In this document: piece after piece, positions 33,604-47,116 of the stretch
How positions within the stretch are numbered: position 1 is the stretch's first letter
How the letters are laid out: the number at the start of each line of letters is the position of its first letter
NCBI GenBank assembly: GCA_006176705.1
Contig: QRFJ01000780.1
Location: forward strand, 1,240,001-1,304,000
Direction of reading: 5' to 3'
Length of the DNA stretch: 64,000 nt
Source: Cocos nucifera
Lineage: Eukaryota; Streptophyta; Magnoliopsida; Arecales; Arecaceae
Notes under the pieces: model-generated
What the model was told of the DNA's origin: nothing
The model's input: only the letters and a program-made list of their open reading frames with translations
Database searches by the model: none
Made by a program: the position numbers and the translations under genes

Positions 33604-33829
33604 CAAGGTTATCAAACTTGAGCGTTTATGTAAACTCATGGAGTCAATGTAAACTCGACTCATAAACTCGTGCGAGTTTACCTATTTCAAAAACAATATT
33701 TAGAATACATATCCTAGTACTCAAACATAATTTAACATAACGATATTCAATATTCCAACTCCATAATAAAGCAAACAAAAGCAATAAAGTATGATAGTAC
33801 AAATTAAACTCATACAGAAACAAATCATA

Positions 33830-36260
33830 AGTTCACAATGCTAAAACTTAAAACAAGAGTCCAAACTTCAAGATCTTCAAAATTCAAATCTTCCATCACT
33901 ATCACCACCATCATCTTCAATCTCATCAGCATCATCATCATCATCATTAACTTCTTCCTCGGATGAACAAAACTCTTCACCAATGGCATCAAGGACCATA
34001 TTCTGAAGTTCATCTAAATTAACATTGTTTGAACTTTCAACAAGTTCAACATTGCCTACTTCAACCACATCATCAATCTCATGTCTAGGACTAGGTAGGA
34101 TCACCCCCAAGAGGTTGAACAACCTCTTCTTCATTAGAATCATCCCCTTTTTCCGTTATCCATTTATCATCAGATTGGATATCATCAAAGGGAATAATAG
34201 GACCTCTTTTGACTTGTTTATTTCTCAACTTCAAGTTGTACATAACATAAACCAAGTCATTCATCTTTTTCTAGTGCAAGCGGTTTCTTCTCTTTGTATG
34301 AACCTAAACAAAACAAAAAAAATCCAAAAGTTCATGATTATCTTATACTAATATACCACTAATTCTTAATAAAGCAAATTAAAAACTAGAAAAATAATTT
34401 GTAACCTCATTACCATTTCAAATGCACTCTAATTACGCTCACATCTAGAAGAGCTATAAGTCAAGCTAAGAATACGAATAGCAAATCTCTTTAATTCTAA
34501 ATAATCATCACCAAAGAAGTCCCACCATTCTGCAAGAGACATAGATTGCCTGTTTCTCTTAGCATTATCAAGACCAAAAAGCCCTCTAGCATAATGAAAT
34601 TCAGCAAGTTGCACACTAATCTTGTTTCTCTCTCTTGAATCAGCCACCAATCTAGCCATACAATTATATAGTCCTTGTTTAATCCCAGCATCATCTTTAA
34701 AAGTAGGGCCATAGTGGAAGTGAGGATTGAGATAATAAGCAGCTGCATGTAAGGGCCTATGGAGCTGGCCTTCCCAGCTCTCATCAATAATCCTCCATAT
34801 AGGTTCATAGCTACAAATACCAAATACAAATTATCAAGATCTATTACTTTATTAGAAACAAATAAGATATGAAAGTGAAATTTTACCTTTTCTTAACATT
34901 CTTGAAGTTGCCTTTTATCCTTTCCTTGGCACAATCCATCCCTTCATATATGAAACCCATAGTTGGTTTTTCATCTGAATCAACCATGTGGAGAATTGTA
35001 ATGAGAGGAGCAATAGTTTTGAGACATATGATAATATTTTTCCATAGTCGACTATCCAAAGCCAACCTTTGCACTTTTTTTCCGTCATTTGTCGATGCAA
35101 ACCTACTTGATTTCTAATCATCAGAACCAAACATGCTCATTAATGCTGCTTTGTTATCATGAAGACAAGCCAGAGTTAGATATGCGGTAGCAAATCTAGT
35201 CACACCTAGCCTGATCAAGTCCTTTCCTTTAGTAAAAGTCTTCAACATGCTAATGAGCATTGTTCTTGAGTAGATGTAGGTGGTAATCTTTCTTCCTTTC
35301 TTTATGGTAGATTGATGCAATTTTATCTTTTTTTTAAAGTCCTCTAATATTAAATCAATATAATCGGCCACACATAGAGTCCAATACATGTTCTTTCATG
35401 TTTGCAACAACATCTCTCCTGCTGCTTTGTAGTTTGCAGCATTATCAGTAACTACTTGGACCATATTTTCCTCTCCTACATAGGTAACAACAACATCCAA
35501 CATCTTAAAAATCTTTTTCATAGTTTTAAAAATATCAGAAGTGTCCAATGAGTAGAGAAAAACTATTTCCTTAGGACTATTCACCAAAAAGTTACAAATT
35601 GAACATCTTTTCTTATTTGTCCATCCATCAGACATGATTGAACAACTAGTTCTCTTCCATTCCTCTCTAAACTCTTTAAGCATTTCATCGGTACGAGCCA
35701 CTGCTCATTTCAAATGTTTTTCTCTAATCTCATGATAAGAAGGAAGTTTATAACCAATCCCATATCTCTCAATCATCTCACACATTTTTGCAAAGTCTCC
35801 ATTTTTTACACAATTAAAGGGAATAGCACTTGTGTAAAAGAATTAAGCAACTTGTTCATCCACTTGCTCCTTGTACTCCATCATTTAGTTGATTGTGGCT
35901 TGAGTGTTGCTCCCAATCCCACTACTAGATTTTGATTTTGTACCTAAACTAAAAACATCTTTTCCTTTTTTTTTTTTTGTGATGCTCTGAGTCCTCATTA
36001 TCAGCCTCAACATCAATGTTCCTTTTTTGGTGTGATGCTACTTTAGCCTCCATAACAACTTTAACCTTCACTTCTTCAAGTATAGTAGGACAAGGCTCAG
36101 AATCCTCTCTAGTGCCAGCTAAATGATATTTGAATCTAAAAATTCCTCCACTGATAGTTTTTGCACAATAATTGCATTTCACTTCTCTAGCATTGCCTTG
36201 AACATCCACTCCATGTTTCCACCCAATATCAGCTCTATTTTCAGGAGCATTCTTTCTATG
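33830..36260 (-). pseudogene. hAT transposase (BED finger, DUF659, dimerisation domain)
   Basis: On the minus strand the BED zinc finger (36209-36090) reads REVKCNYCAKTISGGIFRFK followed by YHLAGT. DUF659 (35701-35396) carries SCSIMSDGWTNKKRCSICNF and VQVVTDNAANYKAAGE. The C-terminal dimerisation region (34659-34429) reads EWWDFFGDDYLELKRFAIRI, then SSSRCERN. An acidic Asp-rich tail ends near 33877. Between DUF659 and the end, the frame is broken by only a few stops (after GEMLLQT and after MFGSDD). The stretch between BED and DUF659 is more decayed. An intron may lie near 34330-34430. Confidence 0.85.
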
Positions 36261-36564
36261 AGCAACAACTTTTTGCTTGATGGCCTTGACTCAGTATTTG
36301 CAGTTGCACACATTCTAATGATGAAAAAAAAAATCAGCAAGTTCATCCTCAATCTCATAATTCACAAAATGGAAGATAACCAAACAAATAAATTAGAAAC
36401 ATTCTCAGATTTTAGTTCAAACCATGGATCAAAATAGAGAGATGACAAAATCTAAAACCCCAAATCAGAGAAAACCCATAACCCCAAATGAGAGGAAACA
36501 AATTCAAAAGGCAAAACCTTCTTAAATTTTCATTGGCTGGACAGAGATGAGAAGAAACCAGTCA

Positions 36565-36790
36565 ACCATAGTCGCACATCATAGAGAAGCATGCCACAAG
36601 TCCCGCCACATCGCACCCACCATCACATGTTGTCGCATGCCGCAAGTCCCACCCACCGTCGCACATCATCGCACGCCGCAAGTCCCACTGTTGCACGCTG
36701 TTGTCACATCATTGCACGTTGCACGACGTCATCATGCCATCGCACGTCGCAGGCCATCATCACGCCATTGCATGCAGTCGCAGGTGGGAG
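36565..36790. repeat. GC-rich CATCGCACG/CCGCAAGTCCCAC minisatellite
   Basis: Irregular units of about 20-35 bp built from CATCGCACG and CGCAAGTCCCACC lie in the hAT 5' region upstream of the BED exon. They create long His/Arg/Ser-rich plus-strand frames that I do not regard as genes. Confidence 0.75.
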
Positions 36791-36858
36791 ATGACAGTCA
36801 CGCGAGAGGCAGAGGTGGTGGGTTTTTTTTGGGAAGGAAAGAGTCTCGCATGCAGAGG

Positions 36859-36863
36859 CTCCA
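36859..36863. repeat. Copia A target-site duplication, left copy
   Basis: CTCCA is repeated exactly at 49064-49068. Confidence 0.85.
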
Positions 36864-39377
36864 TGAAGGAACCAGATCTAGGATTTCAGGGCTAGATCTT
36901 AAATTTTTTTCAAGATCAGACAGCGAAAGGCTAAAATTAATCAAAATTAATTTTTAATACTAGAGAATATCCTAGATTTAATATCCTATTACATGATTAT
37001 GACATGACATTAAATCAAAAATTAAATATAAGAAAGAAAATAAAATATATTGATCACATCAACATGCATCTATACTACATCTAATGCGGGTATGTAGAAT
37101 AGATCAGATCTATTACCTATGCAAGTTAGATGTTCTAACTTACTTATCAGGGCTTAAGGATGATGTTGCAAGCTGCACATGCATTCGACCTCTAGGAGTC
37201 ATCCATACGAGCCCACGAACTATTATCAAAAATCTTACACAGAAAATCAGCACGGTATGCTAGTACTATGCTGATCCTTCTTCAATAATCGATCTAGTGC
37301 TTTTTTCTTCTGGATTTAGACTCTTCCAAAAATGAGAGAAAGAAAGAGAGATTATAGATATGAGACACTCTTAATTAATCTAAAAAATGAGGAGGAAAAA
37401 AGATGAACAAGATAACCTTAGAAGAAGACCCTCTTCTTCTTCTCTATTCTCTCACCTAGACACCTAGTTTAGTATCTATGAAATCCCCATGCCCCAATAT
37501 TCTTTCTCCTTGATTTTCACATGCCCTAAAGGTGTCTCAATGGTTTAGAACATGTCCAAAAATCAGTCTAAAATTCATCCTATATAGAGAGATGTAGTGG
37601 AGTCCTTGTTGGGTCAAATTCTTAGACTAGGAAAGATCTAAATAGGCAACTAGTTGGGGCGCCCAACACTTGGGCGCCCGCTCCTATATTTTAGGTGTGG
37701 ACATCAAGAAATGTCACACAAATCTCCCTCTTTTCCACCAAACAAAAAGAGAGAAAATAGGGAGATGAGGGTAGCATGCATGGGAGGAGTTTTTATTTCC
37801 TAAAACTCCATCCAAAGGAAAGTTCAAATCAAATTCAAACTTTCTCCTTTGACCAAGTCCACAACTAATTACCATAAGAGAAATAGAGGAGAAGAGTGGG
37901 CATGCATGAAGACTAGGGAGAGGGGGTTTTTGTCACACAAAATAGAGGGAGAGGGTGTGGGGGGCGTGGGATATAGGTGGCGCAAGATGAATGGATCCTA
38001 GTCTTACTAGGATTCCATTTTTTACTTGGTCAAACATAGTTTCTCAAATCAAATTAAATTAGAATTAATTCAACCCAATTAAATTAGTTTCTAAACTAAT
38101 TAAGAACTTAATTAAATTAGATTTAATTTTAATTTAATTTTTTAATTAAATTAGAAAATTTGATTGATCCAAGTCCTAGTTGAACTAGGATAAGTTCTTC
38201 CTTGCACTTAGCTTATCTAATAAACTAATTAGACTTGATCCTATCAAGCCCAAATCAAATCTAATTAAATTATATTTAATTAAAATTAATCTCAATCCTT
38301 TGACTTAATTAAATTAAGCTAATTAGTAATCAAATTACTGATCAATCCTCCTATAATACTTGCACTATGTTAAATATTAATCGTATTAATCGTTTAACCT
38401 TAGAACGATTCTTAATCGTTTAACCTTAGAACGATTCTTAATCGTTGATCAACCATCGGATCGAATCGTGAACTCTAATATGTATGACCTCATAGGTCTG
38501 AGCCTAAGCCAATAGCACAAAAATAATTTTTTTTACTAATCAAAGTAACTATCTAGCAATGATACTCGATGGTCAGATAGGTCGAATGTGTAGAACAACA
38601 TCCTTAGAACCCATGTGGATATAGTTTTCATATAATTCATCCTCTTAACCAAAATGCTCGTAGAACATCTCAAAGTTTAACTATCAATATGGATCAAGTT
38701 GTCCACATTGTATTTCAAAATATCAAATCCATCTGATGGATTATCCTGGCCATGATTTTGCTGTATTGAAATACAATAATACATTCTTCTCCAACTTTTG
38801 GAGTGGTCAATTTCATCTTGATCACAAACCAATTTTGCAAGTACTTGACTATGCCCAAAAATCTTTCGTTACTGAATTAAAAATTTAATTAGTCTGATTC
38901 TAAAGCATAATGAGTTGCTTGCAAGTTACTCAGGTGATCTTAGATCTAAGGGACACTTATATCTATATCCCATTAGAAACATTCTCGATAGCAGAATGCT
39001 CTAGAGTTGGTCATGTTCAGTGACAATGTATCCCTACATCTCACATGTATATCATACCATTGTCTCCACACTTTCTGATTAAGAGGACAACCAACCTATA
39101 TGGCATACATCGACCTATGCTCGATAGATGCTGTCATCCTAATTAACAGCCTATCATTTGGTCGTGAATAGTTTTAAAGACTAATCGATAAATCCTTTCT
39201 TTATCGAATCTAAATAGTTCTAAGGACTTCATCACAACAATAGAGCTCATTAGAAGATGAAAACTTATGATGAAAATATCAAAAAATATATTTTATTAAT
39301 TAATAAATTAATTATAATTATAATATAGCTCAACCATTAATAGACTAATGATTGACTTTGAAACATATTTTTCAACA
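36864..39377 (-). repeat. 3' LTR of Copia A
   Basis: It is 2514 bp. The plus strand begins TGAAGGAACC and ends TTTTTCAACA, giving TGTTG...TTCA in element orientation. Confidence 0.94.
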
Positions 39378-39391
39378 ACTCCCACTTATCC
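39378..39391 (-). other. Polypurine tract of Copia A
   Basis: On the minus strand it reads GGATAAGTGGGAGT, directly before the 3' LTR. Confidence 0.85.
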
Positions 39392-42300
39392 TAAAACCAC
39401 TCGACACAGTATCTAATAACCATCTTCAACTTGTGTTTGTCGAACTCTTTTATCACCAAGACTTTAGTGAAAGGATCGATCAGGTTCACCTCGATCCACG
39501 ATCTCTCAGATCAGATAAAAGTGGCACAGAATATGCTTCGTCTGCTGGTGTGCCTTTGGTTCCTTCACTTGAGCTATGATACCAATGCTGTCATAGTAAA
39601 GTAAGACCAAACCTTCTAGGAAGGGTGCTACTCCGAGCTCGGTGATAAATTTTCTCAGCCACATAATTTTCTTCATGATATCTGATGCTGTAATGTACTC
39701 TACTTCACAAATAGAGTTTGCCATAGTATGTTGCTTGAAACTCTTTCAGTAGATGGCTCCACCATTCAGAGTAAAGATATATCCTGACATGTTTCTGCTA
39801 TCATCATGATCAGATTGAAAGTTGAAATCTATAAATCTCACAAGTTTTAGATCTGACTCATCATAAACCAATCATTGGTCCTTAGTATTTTTCAAATACT
39901 TAAGGATAGCTTTAACCACTTTCCAGTGGTTTTCTTTAGGATCATACTGGTATCTACTCACTACTCCAGTGAGTTTGCCACGTCTGATCTCGTACATATC
40001 TGGTATACATGATAGATTCCACTGTTGAAGCATATGGAACTCTACTCATACGCTCTCTCTTTTCAGGAGTTATCGAACAATTCTTCTTAGAGAGTAAAAT
40101 TTTATGGCCTATCAGGAGATAGCTCTTTTTGAAATATTTCATGCTGAACCTCTTTAGTACAGTATCTATGTACGGAGATTGGGATAACCCAAGCATTCTT
40201 TTAGATCTATCCCTATAGATCTTCATCCTTAGGATGTAGGATGCTTCATCCAAGTCCTTCATAGAGAACTGTGATGACAATCAGACTTTTATTTTCTGTA
40301 GTGCAACGATATCATTTTCGATTAAAAAAATATCATCCACATACAAGATAAAGAATACCACTATTGGATCATTTGTCTATTTGTAAATACAGGGCTCTTC
40401 TCCATTTTTAACAAAGCCATACATTTTGATCACCTTATCAAAATGCATATTCCAACTCCAAGATACCTACTTCAGTCCATAAATGGATCTCTAAAGCTTG
40501 CACACCTTGGACTCATCTGTGGATATAAACCCCATAGGTTGTATCATATACATCTTTTCAGTTAGCTCTTCATTTAGAAAAGCTTTCTTCACATCCATCT
40601 ATGAGATCTCATAGTCCAGATGGGCAGTTATCACAAGCATTATCCGAATGAATTTAAGCATTTCCATAGAAAAGAATATCTCATCATAGTCAATACCATA
40701 ATGTTGACAATATCCCTTGGTAATTAGACATGGTTTATAGGTCTCCACCTTTTCGTCTATACCCTTTTTTCTTTTGAAGACCCACTTGCACCCAATGAAT
40801 TTAATTTCTTTCGGGTGGGTTAACCAATATCCATACATCGTTGATCTTCATAAACTCTATTTTAAATTTTATGGCCTCAAGCCATTTCTCAGAATTAGAT
40901 CTCTACATAGCATCCATATAGGTGATCAGATCCTCATCATTCTCATCGAGTTTGATGGAATCACCGTTTTGGACCAAAAAATTATAGTATCTGTTCGGAT
41001 GATATGATACTTTATCAGATCACCTCAGTGGTGTAGGTACACTAGGCTTTGGATCTGATCTAATCAAATTCGACTCAGGTTCAGCTATGGTGTCAATTTT
41101 TCTACCTATTGAACTTCATCAAGTTGAATCTTAGAGGCAACAGTTCCTTCACCAAGAAACACTTTTTTTCAAAAGGATTGTCTTAAGGCTGACAAACACC
41201 TTTTATTCATCAGCATGGTAGAAAAAGTATCCTTTAGTTTCTTTTGGGTATCCTATGAATGTGCACTTGTCAGACCTAGGTCTAAGTTTATCTGTAACTA
41301 ACCTTTTGATATAAGCTGGGCACCCTCAAATCCTAAGATGTGAAAGTGCTGGCTTACATCCTGTCCATATCTCATATGGAGTCTTAACTATAGACTTACT
41401 TGAAATTCTATGTAATAGATAACAAGCCGATTCGAGTGCATATCTCCAAAAGGACATCGACAAGCTAGCAAAATCCATCATGAATCAGATCATGTCTAAT
41501 AGAGTTCAATTTCTTCTTTCAGACGCACCATTATATTATGGTATTCCTAGAGAAGTCCATTGGAAGAGAATCTCATTCTTCCCTAGATATATGAGAAACT
41601 CATTAAAAAGATATTCTCCTCCTCGATCAGATCGAAGAGTTTTAATACTCTTTTCAATTTATTTTTCTACTTCACTATGGAATTGTTTGAACATTTCAAA
41701 TGAATCCGACTTATATTTTATCAGATAGAAATATCCATATCTGGATAAATCATCTATAAAAGTGATGAAATAGAAGTATACACTTCTAGCACTTGTGCTC
41801 ATTGGTCCACGTACATCAGTATGTACTGGACCTAAGAGCTCAATGGCTCTCTCACCTTTTTTAATAAAAGATGATTTGGTCATTTTACTAAGAAGACAGA
41901 ACTCACAGGTTAGAAGTGATTCATAATTACTAACTTCAAGGATTCCCTCTTGGGTCAACCTATTTATCCTGTTCTTATTTATATGACCTAGCCTATAGTG
42001 CCATAAGTAGATATCTGATACACTATCTAATCTAGAGTGTTTGTCAGTTGAATAGACTATATTAACAGATTGTGATGGTATATACACACCATTGTTCAAA
42101 TGTCTAGAGAAAACAGTAATACCATTCATAATGATATTACAAACTTATTTCTTTATTAAAATTTCATAATTATTTTTGGTCAGAAGGCCTATAGAAATGA
42201 TATTTAAAAAGAAATTAGGACAGAAATGATAATCACTAAGAATAATGGTATGGAACTCAAATACAAGTTTTAAGATTTCTAAAGCTAGAGCTAAATCTGA

Positions 42301-42400
42301 TCTTCCATCTCCAACATTCAGGAATCTTTTATCTTGCTTGAATCTCTTACTGACCCACAATCCCTACAATGAATTATAAATATGGTAAAGACTATCGGTA
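39392..42400 (-). pseudogene. Copia A pol: protease, integrase, RT, RNase H
   Basis: Protease-region remnant lies at 42360-42145. At 42129-41659 an open 156-codon piece holds the GAG pre-integrase (DIYLWHYRLGHINKNRINRL, then CEFCLLSKMTKSSF) and the integrase start HTDVRGPMSTSAR with the first catalytic Asp. RT follows: IGCKWVFKRKKGIDEKVETY (about 40790), the YGIDYDEIF segment, and QFSMKDLDEASYILRMKIYR (40280-40200). RNase H lies at 40100-39500. Frameshifts and stops interrupt each part. Confidence 0.88.
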
Positions 42401-42449
42401 TCCAATACCCAGTCAGTATAATTACAAATAGAAAAATTACAAGGAGTTA

Positions 42450-43326
42450 TCATATAAGTATCTTGCCCAGCAACAGCTTGCTTCTTTCTCTACCTATTCG
42501 AATCCAGAGAGGCAATGTACTGAGAACAGTTTCTCTTTTAGTGTTTCCATTTCTTATAAAAGAAGCATCCAATTTGACTCTTATTGGGCTTGATCTTCCT
42601 GATCTGGTCCTGCATAGATGTCCCAGTCTAAACTTGCACATTCTTTGCTTTCTTCTTATTCTTCTATCATTTTTTAAAGGATCGAGAACCAAAAGATGAA
42701 CCTTATACTAAGTTCATCGACTCCTTATGGAGTTGGTGATCCTTCTCAAAGTTCTGAAGCAACCCCAGTAACTCATGGTAGTCTACTTCAGGCTTTGTCA
42801 TTTTGAAATGAGTGAGAAATGAGAGAAAAGAGTTGGACAGCAAGTTCAATATTGCATTTTTTTCAAATTGTTTATGCAAGAAAAAGTTGAGCTTGCTCAA
42901 TCACTCTATCAGCTCGATCATGTATAATACATGATCAGTGACAGAGGCACTGTCCTACATCCTGATGTTGAAGATGGTACAACTAGTCTTGTACCTTTCA
43001 ACATCTTCAGGTATACCAAAAGAATCCTTAAATATTTAAAGCATATATTTTGGTTGAGCCATCTCAAATCTGCGACTGAACTAGTCGCTCATGGCAGCCA
43101 GCATAATATAGTACACCATGGTTCGATCATTAAGCCACTTCTGGTAAGTATCTCTAACTATTTCACGTGCATTGGCAGCTGGCTCCTTAGGTGCAGGATC
43201 CATCAATACATATAGGATCCATTCATGTCCTAAGACTATCTTCAACTTTCGATACCAGCTACCGAAATTGGGTCCCACCAATTTATCATTATCCAATAAT
43301 GATCGGAGCGATAGAAAAGTGACCAT
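42450..43326 (-). pseudogene. Copia A gag remnant with zinc knuckle
   Basis: The N-terminus reads SLRSLLDNDKLVGPNFGSWY (about 43310-43250), then KIVLGHEWILYVLMDPAP, as in BARE-type gag. The middle (42900-42703) keeps FKMTKPEVDYHELLGLLQNF. A zinc knuckle at about 42560-42500 reads CFFYKKWKH, stop, KRNC, in which the CCHC pattern is damaged. Confidence 0.82.
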
Positions 43327-43329
43327 ATC

Positions 43330-45224
43330 TGCAAAAAAAAAATCATGACCTAATTAGTAATTGATTCATTAAACCTAAAAATTTAGATTTTAATCAAAAG
43401 ATTCTCTCACTATTTTATTCGAATTAGTAGTCTCTACCTCCAATTTGAAAAATTATCCTAATTTTTTAGTGGATACTAGAATTCACATAGACTGCACACG
43501 AGCCCAATTTTGGTTAGCTAATCCATGTACATCTATGAATATATTCATAACCAATTATTTTTTAAATAATTTTTTAATAATTAATTTTTTTTCTTCAGTC
43601 CCTAATCAGTAGCCTTTGGCCTCCACTGAAAAGGTCCGATTAGACCCAACCATTAACATGACCATGCTTAGTCCATCAAACCAATGAATAATTAGGTCCA
43701 ACTTTGGTTGGCTAACCTAACCACCATTTAAAAAGATGTAGCCAAGAAATCATATAATGAATGATAATTTTATTAGCCATAAACACCAAGCCTTTAGGCC
43801 TCCAATGATTATCCAACTGATGGACCTATTATCACCCACTTAATAAAAGGCTATGATCTAGTTATCATAATAACTATTTCATTTTAGAGGTCTAATAATT
43901 TTAGAGGATTTAATTTTAAAGAAAAAAAAAATTAAATAAATCAGCTTGTCATGATCCTTCCACTGGCTTCACCAAGTCAGCTTAAGGGAGATCATTAATA
44001 GGCTGGTCTAGGAGCACCTAAAATAGTCATACTAATTTACTTAGCTAACATGGGTCAGCTCGAATAGTCAAATGATTCGATCAAAATATAATTCTACCAA
44101 GAGGTCAGGTAAGTTCGATTAATGGAAGGGTTTGCCAAAGCTTGCCTTCGACACCATCAGAAATGGTCAGGTAAGCGGGCTGCCAATTAAAGACCATCAG
44201 TCTAATTTATCTTAGATACCAACTGGTTTAATCAGTCTTAATTAAATCAATCTAATAGTTTGTGCTAGACCGCATAACCAAGAATTAAGTTCATCTTGAA
44301 CCTCGTTAAAGACATGGACTTGACCAACTACAACTATTGTAATTAATATAGAGAATTCTTGATCTAATCTAAGACAATAATTGATTAGATTTAGTCAATT
44401 CTCTAATTAAGTCTATTCTTTAATCCAATCCTAGGTCTAACCAAATTAATGAACCTAATCCCCACTAATCCATTTAATCCAATGTGTTATGATTTGTGTC
44501 TTAGGATCTTCAATTCATAATCCTAGATCCTAACCAAACAACTTCTTAATTCTTAATTAAGTTTTATGCAGAGAATTGGGATTTGACTTTTTGAAAATAA
44601 TTTTCATATTTGTAAAATATTTTTAAAGCATGCTTCTATCAACCAAGTTGCATATTTGATTCATAATCAATATGCAAGTAACATAAGCATGAAACTACTT
44701 TAGATCTAATCTAAACATGTTCATGTAATTGAAATAATTTCAACTCTAATTAATCATAAATTATCTTAAATTAAATCTAACATATTTATCATAATTAAAA
44801 TTAAATTAAAATTTTTTTAATCAGATCATAAAATTTTTTAGATCTAATCTAAAATTTTATGATCAATATTTTAGATCAGCATGTACTAGGACAATCTCTC
44901 CATTGTAAGGATAAATCTTGTGGTAGGACAACCTTATAGCAGTCCATGTAATCTAATACTTTTATTTTTAAATCTAAAATTATTTTAAATTTAATAAATT
45001 ATAAATAAAATTAGATCATATCTAATAAATTTATGATAAGAAGCAGATCTATACGAACTAGGACAACCTCTCCACTGTAAGGGATAAACTTTACGACAAG
45101 ACAACTTTATAGCAGTTCGTGTGATCATGATTTTGAATTTTAGATTTAATAATCAGATTATAAATTATATTTAATCTAAGAAATAATCTAAACATGCATA
45201 CATAATCATGTAATAATTAACCTA
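43330..45224 (-). other. Untranslated leader of Copia A
   Basis: This 1.9-kb AT-rich region has no coding potential. It is homologous in layout to the Copia C leader. Two copies of an ~85-bp motif lie at 44877-45128. Confidence 0.7.
44877..45128 (-). repeat. Paired ~85-bp leader motif in Copia A
   Basis: Blocks at about 44877-44962 and 45049-45128 share CTAGGACAA(T/C)CTCTCCA, a GGATAAA(T/C)TTT segment, GACAAC(C/T)TTATAGCAGT and a GTGATC/GTAATC end. They match the pair in Copia C. Confidence 0.75.
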
Positions 45225-45239
45225 GGCTCTGATACCAAT
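45225..45239 (-). other. Primer-binding site of Copia A
   Basis: On the minus strand it reads ATTGGTATCAGAGCC, a perfect match to the TGGTATCAGAGCC primer site for initiator tRNA-Met, right after the 5' LTR. Confidence 0.95.
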
Positions 45240-45779
45240 TGAAGGAACCAAATCTAGGATTTTAGGGCTAAATCTTGAAACTTTTCAAGATCAGGCAGTG
45301 AAAGACTAAAATTAATCAAAATTAATTTTTAATATTAGAGAATATCCTAGATCTAATATCCTATTACATGATTATGGTATGACACTAAATCAAAAGTTAA
45401 ACATAAGAAAGAAAATAAAATATGTTGATCACATCAACATGCATCTACACTACATCTAATGCAGGTATGTAGAATAGATCAGATCTATTATCTATATAAG
45501 TTAGATTTTTTAACTTGCTGATCCAAACTTGAGGATGATGTGGCAAGCTGCAAATGCATCCGGCCTCTAGGAGTCATCCACACGAGCCCACGAACCACAA
45601 TCAAAAATCCTACATAGGAAATCAGCACAGTATGCTAGTACTATGCTGATCCTTCTTCGATAGTCGATCTGATGCTTTCTTCTTCTGGATTTAAGCTTTT
45701 TCAAAAATGAGAGGAAGGAAGAGAGATTATAGATCTGAGACACTCTCAAATAATCTCAAAAAAGAGGAGGAAAAGAGAT

Positions 45780-47116
45780 TTTTGCCCAAATAGACAACCC
45801 AAGAGGGGAGGGTGAATTGGGTTTTCAAAAATCTAAAGCAGATATGTGCGGTTATAAATGATTAAATCTTAAGTGAATCAAATGTGAGAGTAAATAGAAG
45901 ACACAATCAAGAGCACACACATAAATAAAAATAATTTATAGTTGGTTCGATACTCTATTCCAGTACCTACATCCTACTTTTCCAAGCAAACTTTTGAGAA
46001 TTTCATTATAATTCCTGCAAGATTACAGCTGGATAGTTTTTTTGAGCTTACTATTCAAAAATCTAGTTGGTTTTTCTCTAGGTTCACCAACCACAATCCT
46101 TATAAAGATCAAACAAACCAATCTAAATAAATAGAGGAGAGAAAATCTCAAAATCCAAGTTTCAGCCTCTGTTGAAATCAAGTACACGGAAAGAGAAAAA
46201 AAAATTTTATAACTCGAAATGCTTTCCTTTGAATGAGCAGAAAAATTATCCTTGCAGTTCATTGAAAGCCTCTTTGAATACGTGGAGTTAATGCACTTGA
46301 GGGTTCTTCAAAGCTTAAGAGAACTGATTGATTGGAGATTAGGTATTTATTTAAGAACAGAGCGTGCTTCGCTTTCTCTCATTTTTCTCTAATCAATTAA
46401 AAATAACCCTTCTTCCTTTTATATCTATAGTATTCTCTCACTTCTGATGATGATTAGAGCTCAAAAAAGTAAAATCTAATCATTGGAGAGCAGCAACTAG
46501 CCATTGGGATCAAAAAAATATGATCTGAAATGCCTCATCAAAAGATTGTCATCGAGTCTCGAGACCTCTCGATTTATCTCGAGACATCTCGCCAGGTTAC
46601 GAGACCTCTCAATTTGATCAAAAGAGCTCTCGCCTTTAGTCACACGAAAAATTAGCTTTCTAAAAAAAATGGCTTGTCTGAGATTGAGACCTCTCAGTTC
46701 TGAATGAGACGTCTTCGCTAGAAATCGTGCAAGATCTCTTCAAAAATTCCTGCATGAGACCCTCTCGCTCTCAGAGCACAGAAACTGGATTTTTATCGCC
46801 TTGAGATCGAAGAGCTCTCGAGATTCACTTCGAAGATCTCTCGAAACTAAGCCTAGAACTGCATTTGGGAGCATGCCAGTCCACTCGAAGCTCTCAAAAA
46901 TTTTAAGACATCTCAAAGACTGCTCCAAGATAATTTTGAGGAAATTTTTGCACCAATCAAGAGGATTCAATTTTTATTTTGAATTCCACTTTATGTCTTC
47001 CTTATTTTGATCAAAGAGCTCTCTTTCTTTTAACATTGAAATACTTAAAATAAAATATATTAGTAATCATTTGCTTTAATGTTTGGTCATCATCAAAATC
47101 ACTTAGGAGGTTCAAT
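45780..47116 (-). mobile_element. 1.34-kb insertion, probable SIRE/Maximus-type solo LTR
   Basis: The insert is absent from the left LTR and is flanked by AGAGAT (45774-45779 and 47117-47122). On the minus strand it ends CAATTCACCCTCCCCTCTTG and TCTATTTGGGCAAAA, resembling the 3' end of SIRE/Maximus Copia LTRs, and starts ATTGAACCTCC. Neither end shows a clean TG or CA, so identification as a solo LTR is tentative. A non-autonomous element of another kind is possible. No coding frames of interest. Confidence 0.55.
46555..46900. repeat. Cluster of GAGACCTCTC / TCTCGAGA short motifs
   Basis: GAGACCTCTC, GAGACATCTCG, GAGCTCTCG and variants recur more than ten times over 350 bp inside the insert. 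Many contain TCTCGAGA-like inverted halves, so the transcript could form many small hairpins. Confidence 0.6.

Noticed and set aside
33825..34013. Met-rich minus-strand frame
   Set aside because: Off-frame reading of the Asp-rich hAT transposase tail.
36547..36957. 136-codon His/Arg-rich plus-strand frame
   Set aside because: Produced by the GC-rich minisatellite and running into the Copia A LTR; no domain.
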